Positions 27,361 to 37,281 of a DNA stretch of 64,000 nucleotides are shown here, piece after piece. The first letter of the stretch is position 1; the number at the start of each line of letters is the position of its first letter. The notes under the pieces are model-generated. The model did no database searches, had not been told where the DNA came from, and was given only the letters and a program-made list of their open reading frames with translations. Location of the stretch: NCBI GenBank assembly GCA_025454875.1, contig JALONP010000016.1, positions 1-64,000 on the forward strand, written 5' to 3'. A program made the translations under genes and the position numbers. The stretch comes from Bacteroidia bacterium (GTDB taxonomy: Bacteria > Bacteroidota > Bacteroidia > UKL13-3).

Positions 27361-29268
27361 ATGGCCAGAGGCGGACGCAATTTGAACAGCAACGGTAAGC
27401 AAAAAGACGAGACTCCAAAGGTTAAAATATCAAAGGAGACTTTAAAGGAAGCACTAATTTTATTCACTTACTTAAAGCCTTACAAAGTAAAGTTTTTGGT
27501 GAGCATGCTTTTTATTGCACTCTCTGCTTTCACTACAAGTTTATTTCCATTTTTTTTAGGTAAAATGATTGATGCAGCCTCGCCAGGAGCTTCGGCAGGT
27601 ATAATGGGTAATAATCCTATGATGATAGATGGTATTGGATTAAAGGAAGTGAAATGGACACTTAATTTTACGCTCGGGCTCATTTTTGGGCAATTAACTT
27701 TACAAACCATCTTTTCGTTTATGCGCGTGTATTTGCTTACCGAGGTTGGCGAAAAGGCACTTGCCGATATGCGCAGGGATGTTTTTGGTAAATTGTTAAG
27801 CATGCCAATGAGTTACTTCACAGAAAAAAGAGTAGGAGAGTTAAGCAATCGGATTTCATCAGATTTATCTCAAATTCAAGATGCGATTTCATTCACACTT
27901 GCTGAGTTCTTAAGGGGGATTTTTACCTTAATTATTGGATTAATATTTATCTTTTGGATTAGTGCTAAGCTTGCATTGGTAATGCTTGCAGTGGTACCTG
28001 TTATTGCGGTATTAGCAGTTGTGTTTGGAATGCGCATTCGAAAAATTGCGCGTAAAGCCCAAGATCAGTTAGCTGAGAGCGGAACAATTGTACAAGAAAC
28101 ATTTCAAGGAATCAGCATCGTAAAGGCATTTACAAGTGAAGCATATGAAATTAACCGTTATGTAAAGAGCATTTATGCTGTGGTAAATACGGCAATTAAC
28201 AATGCAAGGTACCGGGGGGCATTTATCTCATTTATGATTTTTAGTGTTTTTGGTGCCATTGCCTTTGTAATGTGGTATGGAGCTGGTATGATCCAAAGTG
28301 GCGAATTAACCATCGGAGCGTTAACCATGTTTGTTATTTTTAGCATGTTTGTTGGAGGAACCTTTGCGGGATTTGCGGATATGTTCAGCCAATTACAAAA
28401 AACACTAGGCGCAACACAAAGCATTCGCGAAATTTTACGATCAGAAGGAGAAGATATTGATGTAAGCAGCAAGCCGATTTCGAGTAATTATTTGCTTAAG
28501 GGAAACATCTCTTTTCAACAACTGGCCTTTAGTTATCCGAGCAGAACAGATGTACCTGTATTGAAGGATATATCAATTGAAGCGCACAATGGGCAGCAAA
28601 TTGCAATTGTAGGCCCAAGTGGCGCGGGTAAAAGCACCATCGCTTCTTTGCTGCTGCGTTTTTATGAGCCAACTGCTGGACAGATTTTGTTTGACGGAAG
28701 AAACGCAAACGAATTCCCAATTAGCCAACTTCGGAAACAAATGGCTTTTGTTCCGCAGGATGTAATCTTGTTTGGTGGAACCATCAAAGAGAATATTGCA
28801 TATGGTAAACCTGATGCTTCTGAGCAGGAGATTATGGAAGCTGCGCAAAAGGCCAATGCACATCAATTTATTGAACAGTTTCCAGATCAATACAATACCA
28901 TTGTTGGTGAGCGAGGTATTAAGTTAAGCGGTGGGCAAAGGCAGCGAATAGCTATTGCACGTGCTATTTTAAAGAATCCAGCAATATTAATTTTAGACGA
29001 AGCTACTTCATCACTTGATAGTGAAAGTGAACAATTGGTTCAAGAAGCGTTGGATAATTTAATGAAAGATCGCACATCAATTATAATTGCGCATCGGTTA
29101 AGCACTATTCGCAACGCCAACAAAATTATCGTGATTGATAAAGGGGTGGTAACCGAAAATGGAACGCATGAGGAGTTAATGAAACACAATGGACTTTATC
29201 GAAAACTGAATGAAATGCAGTTTGAATTTGGAAGTAATACACTCAAAGCTCTGCCAAATCAAATTTGA
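27361..29268 (+). CDS. ABC transporter, fused permease and ATPase (MsbA-like)
   Basis: A 635-residue half-transporter. Six transmembrane helices (about residues 40-330) precede the nucleotide-binding domain. The Walker A loop GPSGAGKST (near 417), signature LSGGQRQR (near 522), Walker B LILDEATSSLD and the H-loop His (IIAHRLST) are all intact, so the protein should work as a homodimer. The class exports lipids, lipopolysaccharide core or drugs. Its placement two genes after lptD would fit a lipid A flippase, but this is only suggestive. A Gly/Arg/Asn-rich N-terminal tail of about 25 residues precedes the first helix. Confidence 0.85.
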   Translation: MARGGRNLNSNGKQKDETPKVKISKETLKEALILFTYLKPYKVKFLVSMLFIALSAFTTSLFPFFLGKMIDAASPGASAGIMGNNPMMIDGIGLKEVKWTLNFTLGLIFGQLTLQTIFSFMRVYLLTEVGEKALADMRRDVFGKLLSMPMSYFTEKRVGELSNRISSDLSQIQDAISFTLAEFLRGIFTLIIGLIFIFWISAKLALVMLAVVPVIAVLAVVFGMRIRKIARKAQDQLAESGTIVQETFQGISIVKAFTSEAYEINRYVKSIYAVVNTAINNARYRGAFISFMIFSVFGAIAFVMWYGAGMIQSGELTIGALTMFVIFSMFVGGTFAGFADMFSQLQKTLGATQSIREILRSEGEDIDVSSKPISSNYLLKGNISFQQLAFSYPSRTDVPVLKDISIEAHNGQQIAIVGPSGAGKSTIASLLLRFYEPTAGQILFDGRNANEFPISQLRKQMAFVPQDVILFGGTIKENIAYGKPDASEQEIMEAAQKANAHQFIEQFPDQYNTIVGERGIKLSGGQRQRIAIARAILKNPAILILDEATSSLDSESEQLVQEALDNLMKDRTSIIIAHRLSTIRNANKIIVIDKGVVTENGTHEELMKHNGLYRKLNEMQFEFGSNTLKALPNQI

Positions 29269-29324
29269 TTATCTGAATTGAATTAATTTAATTTGATTCC
29301 TTTTTCAAACTGAACAAACGCCAT

Positions 29325-29398
29325 CGGGGTGTAGCGTAGCCTGGTATCGCGCCAGCATGGGGTGCTGGAGGTCGTAGGTTCGAATCCTGCCACTCCGA
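29325..29398 (+). tRNA. tRNA-Pro (anticodon GGG)
   Basis: A 74-base cloverleaf. The acceptor arm pairs CGGGGTG with CACTCCG (one G-T pair), the anticodon stem is CCAGC/GCTGG with loop ATGGGGT, giving anticodon GGG, and the T-loop contains GGTTCGAATCC. The discriminator base is A. CCA is not encoded, so it must be added after transcription. Confidence 0.95.
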
Positions 29399-29428
29399 CT
29401 TTTTTAAAATAATGCAACCAAACGGCTC

Positions 29429-29462
29429 GCAACTACAAAGGCACAATTGTCTTTGTAGTTGC
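29429..29462. other. Strong 12-bp hairpin before the glycosyltransferase gene
   Basis: Arms 29429-29440 and 29451-29462 are perfectly complementary, and the loop can pair further. No adjacent T run exists on either strand, so a simple terminator is unlikely. It lies between tRNA-Pro and the glycosyltransferase start and may be part of an RNA processing or leader structure. Confidence 0.45.
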
Positions 29463-29521
29463 AACTAAAAATAGGAGAGAGAATAAATGCATTTTGTTCT
29501 ATCATTGCACCTATTCGAAGT

Positions 29522-30982
29522 ATGTCATATTCTCTTGTTTTTGATTGGTTCATGTACTCGTTGGCTGCTCTATATTTTGTTTGCCAAACGCATTTGTTTA
29601 TTATTAGCTTAGCCCAATTTTTATTGTTGCTTCATAGTATACGGTTACGTCCTTCTAAACTAAATCATTCTTTACCCGATTTGCCATTTGTTACCATTCA
29701 ATTGCCTGTTTACAATGAGAAATACATGGTGCAAGAATTGATTGAGTGCGTTGTAAACATGAATTATCCAGCGCATTTGTTGGAAATTCAATTATTAGAT
29801 GATTCAACAGACGAAACTACCAGTATCATTGAATCGGTAATTAAAAATACAAAAACAGATTTTACCATAAATCATATTAAGCGAAATGAGCGCTTAGGCT
29901 TTAAAGCAGGTGCACTTAAAAATGGATTAACAAGTGCCAAAGGAGAGTTTATTGCAATATTCGATGCCGATTTTAGGCCATCCCCTGAATTTTTAACATC
30001 TACATTGCCAGCTTTTCAAGATGAAAAATTAGGGATGGTTCAAACAAGATGTGGTTATAAGAACAGATCACAAACATTGATTACAAGGACACTTGCTTTT
30101 GGTATGGATCTGTATTACTGTATCGAACAGGGTGGTAGGTACCAAGCTGGCGTCTTTTTTCTGTTTAATGGAACCAGTGGAATCTGGCGTAGGACTTGCA
30201 TTGAAGAGGCCGGCAACTGGTCGAGCGATACGCTTGCAGAAGATATGGATTTAAGCTATCGGGCGCAACTAAAAGGCTGGAAGTTTAAATACATGGAGCA
30301 ACCGCAAACAAATGGAGAGTTAGCGCCATTAATTGCCGCAGTGCGCGTGCAACAATACAGGTGGATTAAAGGAGGAATGGAGTGTGGACTCAAGCTGCTT
30401 CCATTAATTTGGAAACAACCATTGGGTATTTATAAAAAATTTCATGCCTATGTTCAGTTGTCCAATAGTTTCGCCTTTTTAAGTATTTTTATTTGTTCTG
30501 TTCTGAGTATTCCCATGATGTATATTAAGGATGTATACAATGTAACATTCGCTCCTGCATCCATGTTTGTATTCGGATCATTGGTTTTATTGCTTCAAGT
30601 TTTTGTTTCCATATTAAAGTCAAAGGAATATTACCTCAAATCTAACTTTTTTTATGAGGCGTTTTATTACATGCCTTTATCCTTAATTATTTTTGGCGGG
30701 TTGTATACCGAAAATGCGAGGGCAGCCATGCATGGTTTGTTGCGCAGAAAAACACCATTTATTCGCACACCAAAAGTGGGTAACAATATATCTAAAAGTG
30801 CTTACGTGCAAAAGTCAACAATCCGATTGGTTAATCTTTTTGAACTGATCTTCATTCTATATTTTATCTTAGGTGCAGGCCTTGCTTTTTATTATAACAA
30901 CTATGATTTTTTTACTTTTCATATTTGTTTAATCATTGGCTATGCGACCATATTTTACCATTCAACCACTGAAAACCGATAA
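29522..30982 (+). CDS. Membrane glycosyltransferase, family 2 (cellulose-synthase-like)
   Basis: A 486-residue inner-membrane glycosyltransferase. One N-terminal transmembrane helix precedes the GT-A domain; motifs are QLPVYNE, LDDSTDET, DADFRPS (metal-binding DxD), AEDMDLSYR and QQYRW. The last is the acceptor-end QxxRW motif of processive enzymes such as cellulose and mannan synthases. Several hydrophobic helices close the protein. I chose ATG 29522 (MSYSLVF), because the 21 residues added by the alternative start at 29459 fall within the hairpin region. The sugar cannot be inferred. No PilZ domain or partner gene is close. Confidence 0.8.
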   Translation: MSYSLVFDWFMYSLAALYFVCQTHLFIISLAQFLLLLHSIRLRPSKLNHSLPDLPFVTIQLPVYNEKYMVQELIECVVNMNYPAHLLEIQLLDDSTDETTSIIESVIKNTKTDFTINHIKRNERLGFKAGALKNGLTSAKGEFIAIFDADFRPSPEFLTSTLPAFQDEKLGMVQTRCGYKNRSQTLITRTLAFGMDLYYCIEQGGRYQAGVFFLFNGTSGIWRRTCIEEAGNWSSDTLAEDMDLSYRAQLKGWKFKYMEQPQTNGELAPLIAAVRVQQYRWIKGGMECGLKLLPLIWKQPLGIYKKFHAYVQLSNSFAFLSIFICSVLSIPMMYIKDVYNVTFAPASMFVFGSLVLLLQVFVSILKSKEYYLKSNFFYEAFYYMPLSLIIFGGLYTENARAAMHGLLRRKTPFIRTPKVGNNISKSAYVQKSTIRLVNLFELIFILYFILGAGLAFYYNNYDFFTFHICLIIGYATIFYHSTTENR

Positions 30983-31077
30983 GGAATTGTAACTGTAATT
31001 ACAATACAGATTTGGGTTGGAACTCATTAGTAAAAGGTCATTATGAAAGTAAACAAATTCAGTATTGCCTTGCTATT

Positions 31078-32748
<1,671 letters not shown>

Positions 32749-32905
32749 TTATAAACATCACTAGATATTCCTTTTTTATAAGGAAGTTGCCAGTAATCCA
32801 CACGTTTTTGGCTGATTTACTAATATTTATCAACCATTGATAAAACTAAATGAATTTACAACGTGTTAACCTTATTTTCGCATCCAATTAACATCAATTT
32901 TATTC

Positions 32906-34162
32906 ATGGATATTTTTGAAAAATTAGCTAAGAAAGCAGGTCCATTGGGCCAACACGCAGATGATGCTTACGGTTATTATATGTTTCCTAAACTTGAAGG
33001 GTCCATTGGTCCTCGCATGACTTTTAGAGGTAAACAGATGCTCAATTGGAGTTTAAACAACTATTTAGGTTTGGCTAACCATCCCGAAGTTCGCAAAGCC
33101 GATGCCGAGGCTACTGAAGAGTATGGATTGGCTTATCCGATGGGAGCTCGAATGATGAGTGGTAACTCGGTTTTTCACGAGCAATTAGACCGCGAATTAG
33201 CTGATTTTGTGGATAAAGAGGACGCAGTACTGCTCAATTACGGATACCAAGGAATGGTGAGTGCAATCGATGCACTAGTAGATAGGCATGATGTAATTGT
33301 TTACGATGCTGAAAGCCATGCTTGTATTGTTGATGGGGTAAGGTTGCATATGGGTAAACGTTTTTTATACAAACACAATGATGCCGCTAGCCTCGAACAA
33401 CAATTAGTAAGAGCCAAGAAAATTACTGACGAAACGGGAGGTGGTATTTTGGTTATTACCGAAGGTGTATTTGGGATGACGGGTGCCCAAGGAAATATTG
33501 CCGAGATAGTAGCTTTAAAGAAAAAATATGATTTCAGGTTGTTTGTAGATGACGCGCATGGTTTTGGTTCTATCGGAAAAGAAGGCAGAGGAATCGGTTT
33601 TGAGCAAAACTGCAACGATGGAATTGATGTTTATTTCGGAACATTTGCCAAAAGCATGGCCCTGATTGGTGGTTTTGTGGCCGCTAAAAAGTCAGTTGTT
33701 AAATACCTTCGTTACAATCTTCGCTCTCAAATTTATGCTAAGTCGGTTCCAATGCCTATCGTTAAAGGGGCGTTGAAACGTTTGGATTTAATCAGAAAAC
33801 ATCCAGAATATAAAGAGCAATTGTGGACAATCGTAAATGCGTTGCAAGGCGGACTTAAAAAAGCAGGTTTTGATATTGGGCATACCAATTCATGCGTTAC
33901 ACCAGTGATGATGAAAGGAACTGTTGGAGAAGCTACGGCAGTTGTTCATGATTTGCGTGAAAACTATGGTATTTTTTGCTCTGTGGTTGTATATCCTGTA
34001 ATTCCTAAGGGCATGATTTTGCTACGTTTGATTCCTACTGCAGTTCATACCTTAGATGATGTGAACGAAACCATTGCAGCATTTTCTGCTATTCGCAGCA
34101 AACTTGAAGAAGGAGCTTACCGTGTTGAACAAGGAATTGTATCAATGGGTGAATCACACTAA
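32906..34162 (+). CDS. Alpha-oxoamine synthase-type PLP enzyme (serine palmitoyltransferase/CFAT-like)
   Basis: A 418-residue PLP enzyme of the alpha-oxoamine synthase family, which condenses an amino acid with an acyl-CoA or acyl carrier thioester. The Lys Schiff-base site is in FGTFAKSMALIGG, with SHACIVDG and the DDAHGFGSIG metal/PLP region upstream. In Bacteroidota, close relatives include serine palmitoyltransferase (sphingolipids) and cysteate acyltransferase (sulfonolipids); the sequence here does not tell me which. It has no neighbours from either pathway. A promoter is probably in the 199-base gap before it, but the best -7 match (TATTTTCG) has a mismatch. Confidence 0.75.
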   Translation: MDIFEKLAKKAGPLGQHADDAYGYYMFPKLEGSIGPRMTFRGKQMLNWSLNNYLGLANHPEVRKADAEATEEYGLAYPMGARMMSGNSVFHEQLDRELADFVDKEDAVLLNYGYQGMVSAIDALVDRHDVIVYDAESHACIVDGVRLHMGKRFLYKHNDAASLEQQLVRAKKITDETGGGILVITEGVFGMTGAQGNIAEIVALKKKYDFRLFVDDAHGFGSIGKEGRGIGFEQNCNDGIDVYFGTFAKSMALIGGFVAAKKSVVKYLRYNLRSQIYAKSVPMPIVKGALKRLDLIRKHPEYKEQLWTIVNALQGGLKKAGFDIGHTNSCVTPVMMKGTVGEATAVVHDLRENYGIFCSVVVYPVIPKGMILLRLIPTAVHTLDDVNETIAAFSAIRSKLEEGAYRVEQGIVSMGESH

Positions 34163-34184
34163 ATGTAGCGTTAATTTTTATACT

Positions 34185-34213
34185 AAAGCCGGCCTCTTAG
34201 GTTGGCTTTTTTT
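34185..34213 (+). terminator. Rho-independent terminator after the oxoamine synthase gene
   Basis: An 11-bp stem with two G-T pairs (34185-34195 with 34199-34209), a 3-nt loop and a T run to 34213. Its T run overlaps the stop codon of the converging DUF3298 gene. Confidence 0.75.
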
Positions 34214-34985
34214 ATGGCTTGAGCAATCGTGTAATTTTAGCAGCTGGGATTGTTAACTCAGTTGCCCCCATTACATAGGGGCCTATCTCATAACGATTGT
34301 AATAAAAAGTGATGCCACTGTCTGAAAAGTAAAAGTTATTGTTTAAGCTAAAGTGGTTATTGGGGAAATTGTATCCAGCCTCTTCAAGTCCGGTATTTGG
34401 GTTTATGCCCTTGAGTGCACAAAAAATTGGTTCACCAATTGTTGTCAGTTTTTGAATAGCCGTACTATCAAAGAAGTCTGATAGATTGAGTTTCTTTCCA
34501 GTTCTTTTGTCAATAACAAAGTATTTGGTAAGCGAATTTGGATGTGCTCCGCCTGTAAAAAAATCTTCTGAGTAGGCAAGCGTAATCCATTTACGAGTTT
34601 GTTTTTGCACTACCAATGATTGATTGGCAGTCCAATTTATCTTTGAGTCAGGGTAGTTGTGCTTAAAATCGGTATACGATTTTAAAAAGCCATTCATTAT
34701 ACTGTCAATTGCTGAGTCGCTGTTAGAATTATTGGTAAATAACAATTGTTGTAGGGCATTCAAGCTATCATTTAAAGGGGCTTCAGCATTTATAAACAAT
34801 GGATATTCAAATTGAATAAAGGTACAGTTTGGATTTTGTGGATCGCAGTCTTGGTCCGATTGGGTTCTCAAAATCATCTCATAACTTAGGCTATCAGGTA
34901 ATGGATTCATCGTTGTGGTTTGATTTGAATGAACACAGGCTTCAAATAGTACCAATCCAAAGAGAATGATTATAGAGTGTTTCAT
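34212..34985 (-). CDS. RsiV-like lipoprotein (DUF3298/DUF4163)
   Basis: A 257-residue lipoprotein, lipobox LFEAC near residue 16. The mature part contains a DUF4163-like N-terminal region and a DUF3298 domain, recognised from GGAHPNSLTKYFVIDKRTGKKLNLSDFF and the C-terminal GITFYYNRYEIGPYVMG block. In RsiV, a sigma-factor inhibitor, this domain binds lysozyme. Here there is no anti-sigma segment or sigma factor gene, so only the fold is implied, and the role is open. The gene is convergent with the oxoamine synthase and stands alone on its strand. Confidence 0.7.
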   Translation of the reverse strand: MKHSIIILFGLVLFEACVHSNQTTTMNPLPDSLSYEMILRTQSDQDCDPQNPNCTFIQFEYPLFINAEAPLNDSLNALQQLLFTNNSNSDSAIDSIMNGFLKSYTDFKHNYPDSKINWTANQSLVVQKQTRKWITLAYSEDFFTGGAHPNSLTKYFVIDKRTGKKLNLSDFFDSTAIQKLTTIGEPIFCALKGINPNTGLEEAGYNFPNNHFSLNNNFYFSDSGITFYYNRYEIGPYVMGATELTIPAAKITRLLKP

Positions 34986-35287
34986 AAGGAAGCAAAGTAA
35001 GATACCGATAGTTAAGGATGCAAGTACAATTATTAATTATAAGACAACTGTTCGCTTGCTCAATTATAAATTGATTGCAGATGGTTCGTTAATCAATTTG
35101 ATTTCAGTCGACTTTAAGTTATTTAATAGGATTCTTGGATAATGTATTGTTAGATTGATTCTATCTAATGAGTTTGGCTTAATATCATGATGAACTAAAC
35201 TTCATATAAACATTAACGTATCCTAACAAACGCAAAAAGTTCTGGTAATATACCTAGCTCAGTTTTGTACAGCAAAAAAATAACTTT
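34986..35287. other. Intergenic region before the PhoX-like gene; no gene seen
   Basis: This 302-base divergent, AT-rich stretch separates the RsiV-like and PhoX-like genes. It holds a weak 6-base inverted repeat (35150-35155 with 35163-35168). I find no TTG/TAnnTTTG pair with acceptable spacing and no recognisable Pho-type box, though both flanking genes must have promoters in it. Confidence 0.5.
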
Positions 35288-37183
35288 ATGAAAAAACTAT
35301 TACTTTCTACTCTAACAGTTGGTTTTGCTCTTGCAACTACCGCGCAAATCCCTTTTCCAGTGAACATTGACACTGCTTGGAGCACCAAAACAGTTTGGAT
35401 GCCGCGTTCGCCATTAACTTACCAAACCTTATTTGTTGGTGGAACAGATACAGTGCAAACAACTGCTACTTATGGTAAAGCTGCAGGCCAAGCATTAGCT
35501 AAGCAATGGCACGATTTCATTGGTTTTACTCCAGAAACTGATCCTGTTAAAATTGCTGAGGGTGATTTAGGATGGATTACTGTTAATCATGAAATGACGA
35601 TTAAAAATGATAGCATTGGCGATGGTGGTGGAATGACTGTTTTTAAATTGCGTAGGTTAAATGGAGATGTATTGGAAATTGTTCCTCAAACATTAGCAGA
35701 CGGGCGTAACGGTAAATTTTTCAATATCGATTTTGTAAATACGGTTGGTGAAACTGGGATGAACTGCGGTGGTATTTCGACTGATGATGGACGTATTTGG
35801 ACGGCTGAAGAGTGGATGCAGAACAGCAATACTGCCATTTTTAATAATGGGAATAATTTCCGCGATACAACCGATTTTGTAATTGGTACAACAACTCCTG
35901 CTGGGTTTCCTGGGTTTAATGGTAGAACAATAAAACGTTTTCAAAATTTGAATTGGTTTGTTGAAGTAGATCCTAAATCGGGGAAAGCAATTCGCAAGCA
36001 ATACAATTGGGGACGTGCTGGTTGGGAAGGCGGTGCTTTAATGCCGGATAATAAAACAGTTTATTTATTTGATGATAATACCCCAGGTTTGTTAGGAAAG
36101 TTTATCGCAACCACTGCCGGTGACTTTACTGCCGGACAATTGTACGTGCATGGCCAAAATACTCCTGGAAATTGGATTGCAATTGAAAACAATTTGGATA
36201 CGCTAATTGCATTACGCACAGTTGCTTTACGCAGAGGTGCTACTATGTTCACTCGCTTGGAGTGGGGAGCATTAAATAAAACCAACGGAAAAATATATGT
36301 TACAGAAACTGGAAATGATAATCCAGGAACAGCATTTAAAAATGGAGCCAGTGCAAGCGGAACAATACCTAATCACCTAGTATCTGCTTACAAAAACAGA
36401 TATCAAACAGTAAATGGCATGCCTTTCCCTGGAACAGACGCTGTTGCTTCAGATTCGGTTCGGAATGGTGCATTTAAAGATTATTACGGTCGTGTGTTAG
36501 AAATTAATCCGGAATCAGGAGAGGTAAAATCTTTCTTAGAAGGTGGACCTTACCTTAATTCATCAACATCTCAAGCATCTTCAGCTTATCCTAATATACA
36601 TTTATCAAATCCCGATGGTTTAAACTTTGCATATATTAATGGTAAAACATACATGATTGTGCAGGAAGATTTGAACGGACGTACATGGAACCGTATGCCA
36701 GCTGAATTCCAAAGTGGAAGCCAAACAGTATGCGAGTCATTCTTACTTGATATGGCAAATGCTAACCCAACTTATAATGATTTGGTTCGTATCACGGCAT
36801 GCGCTCCAGGTGCAGAGATCACGGGTGGTATTGCATTAGATTCAAAGACTTTTTTATTCAACTCTCAACATCCAGATGCTGGAAATATCTTCCCATACAA
36901 CAACTCTTTAACGTATGCTGTGAGTGGTTGGGATGGTGTGCCAACTGCCATTAACGAGTACTTTCAATCAACTCAAAATTCAAAAGGATTTACCGCATAT
37001 CCAAACCCTGTTGCATCCGAACTTACGTTGAATAAAGTGACAGATGTGGCTATTTATGATATGACTGGAAAGCGCGTTAAGGTAATGCGGAATACACAAA
37101 AGATTGATGTATCTGATTTGAAACCTGGTGCTTATTTCTTATTGAATGCTGACGGAGACAAAATAAAAGTTATCGTACAATAA
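35288..37183 (+). CDS. PhoX-family alkaline phosphatase with type IX secretion tail
   Basis: A 631-residue exported phosphatase of the PhoX/DUF839 family. Signal peptide cleavage follows TTAQ. The body contains family segments such as KQWHDFIGFTPE, WITVNHEM, NCGGISTDDGRIWTAEEW and FAYINGKTYMIVQED. PhoX enzymes use calcium and iron and release phosphate from monoesters. The last 75 residues form a Por/type IX secretion sorting domain (AYPNPVASELTL, then GKRVKV and LKPGAYFL), so the enzyme is probably released or surface-anchored. A strong terminator follows. No phosphate regulator or transporter is adjacent. Confidence 0.85.
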   Translation: MKKLLLSTLTVGFALATTAQIPFPVNIDTAWSTKTVWMPRSPLTYQTLFVGGTDTVQTTATYGKAAGQALAKQWHDFIGFTPETDPVKIAEGDLGWITVNHEMTIKNDSIGDGGGMTVFKLRRLNGDVLEIVPQTLADGRNGKFFNIDFVNTVGETGMNCGGISTDDGRIWTAEEWMQNSNTAIFNNGNNFRDTTDFVIGTTTPAGFPGFNGRTIKRFQNLNWFVEVDPKSGKAIRKQYNWGRAGWEGGALMPDNKTVYLFDDNTPGLLGKFIATTAGDFTAGQLYVHGQNTPGNWIAIENNLDTLIALRTVALRRGATMFTRLEWGALNKTNGKIYVTETGNDNPGTAFKNGASASGTIPNHLVSAYKNRYQTVNGMPFPGTDAVASDSVRNGAFKDYYGRVLEINPESGEVKSFLEGGPYLNSSTSQASSAYPNIHLSNPDGLNFAYINGKTYMIVQEDLNGRTWNRMPAEFQSGSQTVCESFLLDMANANPTYNDLVRITACAPGAEITGGIALDSKTFLFNSQHPDAGNIFPYNNSLTYAVSGWDGVPTAINEYFQSTQNSKGFTAYPNPVASELTLNKVTDVAIYDMTGKRVKVMRNTQKIDVSDLKPGAYFLLNADGDKIKVIVQ

Positions 37184-37210
37184 GGAATTATTTCGAGCAT
37201 ATTTTTAAAA

Positions 37211-37244
37211 AAAACCTGAAGACATTGATTGTCTTCAGGTTTTT
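37211..37244. terminator. Bidirectional-looking terminator after phoX-like gene
   Basis: A perfect 14-bp stem (37211-37224 with 37230-37243), a 5-nt loop, A run on the left and T run on the right. It ends transcription of the phosphatase gene, separating it from the peroxidase operon. Confidence 0.85.
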
Positions 37245-37281
37245 GCGTACATAAACTTTCCAGTAAATTTAGTATACGAAG

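Noticed and set aside
27361-29268. Firm lipid A flippase (MsbA) call
   Set aside because: Motifs show only a generic homodimeric exporter; proximity to lptD is suggestive but does not fix the substrate.
29429-29462. Hairpin after tRNA-Pro as a terminator
   Set aside because: Stem is strong, but no T run directly follows on either strand. Listed as a structure only.
32860-32890. TATTTTCG near 32875 as promoter of the oxoamine synthase
   Set aside because: One mismatch in the -7 box and no TTG at the right spacing; not strong enough to list.
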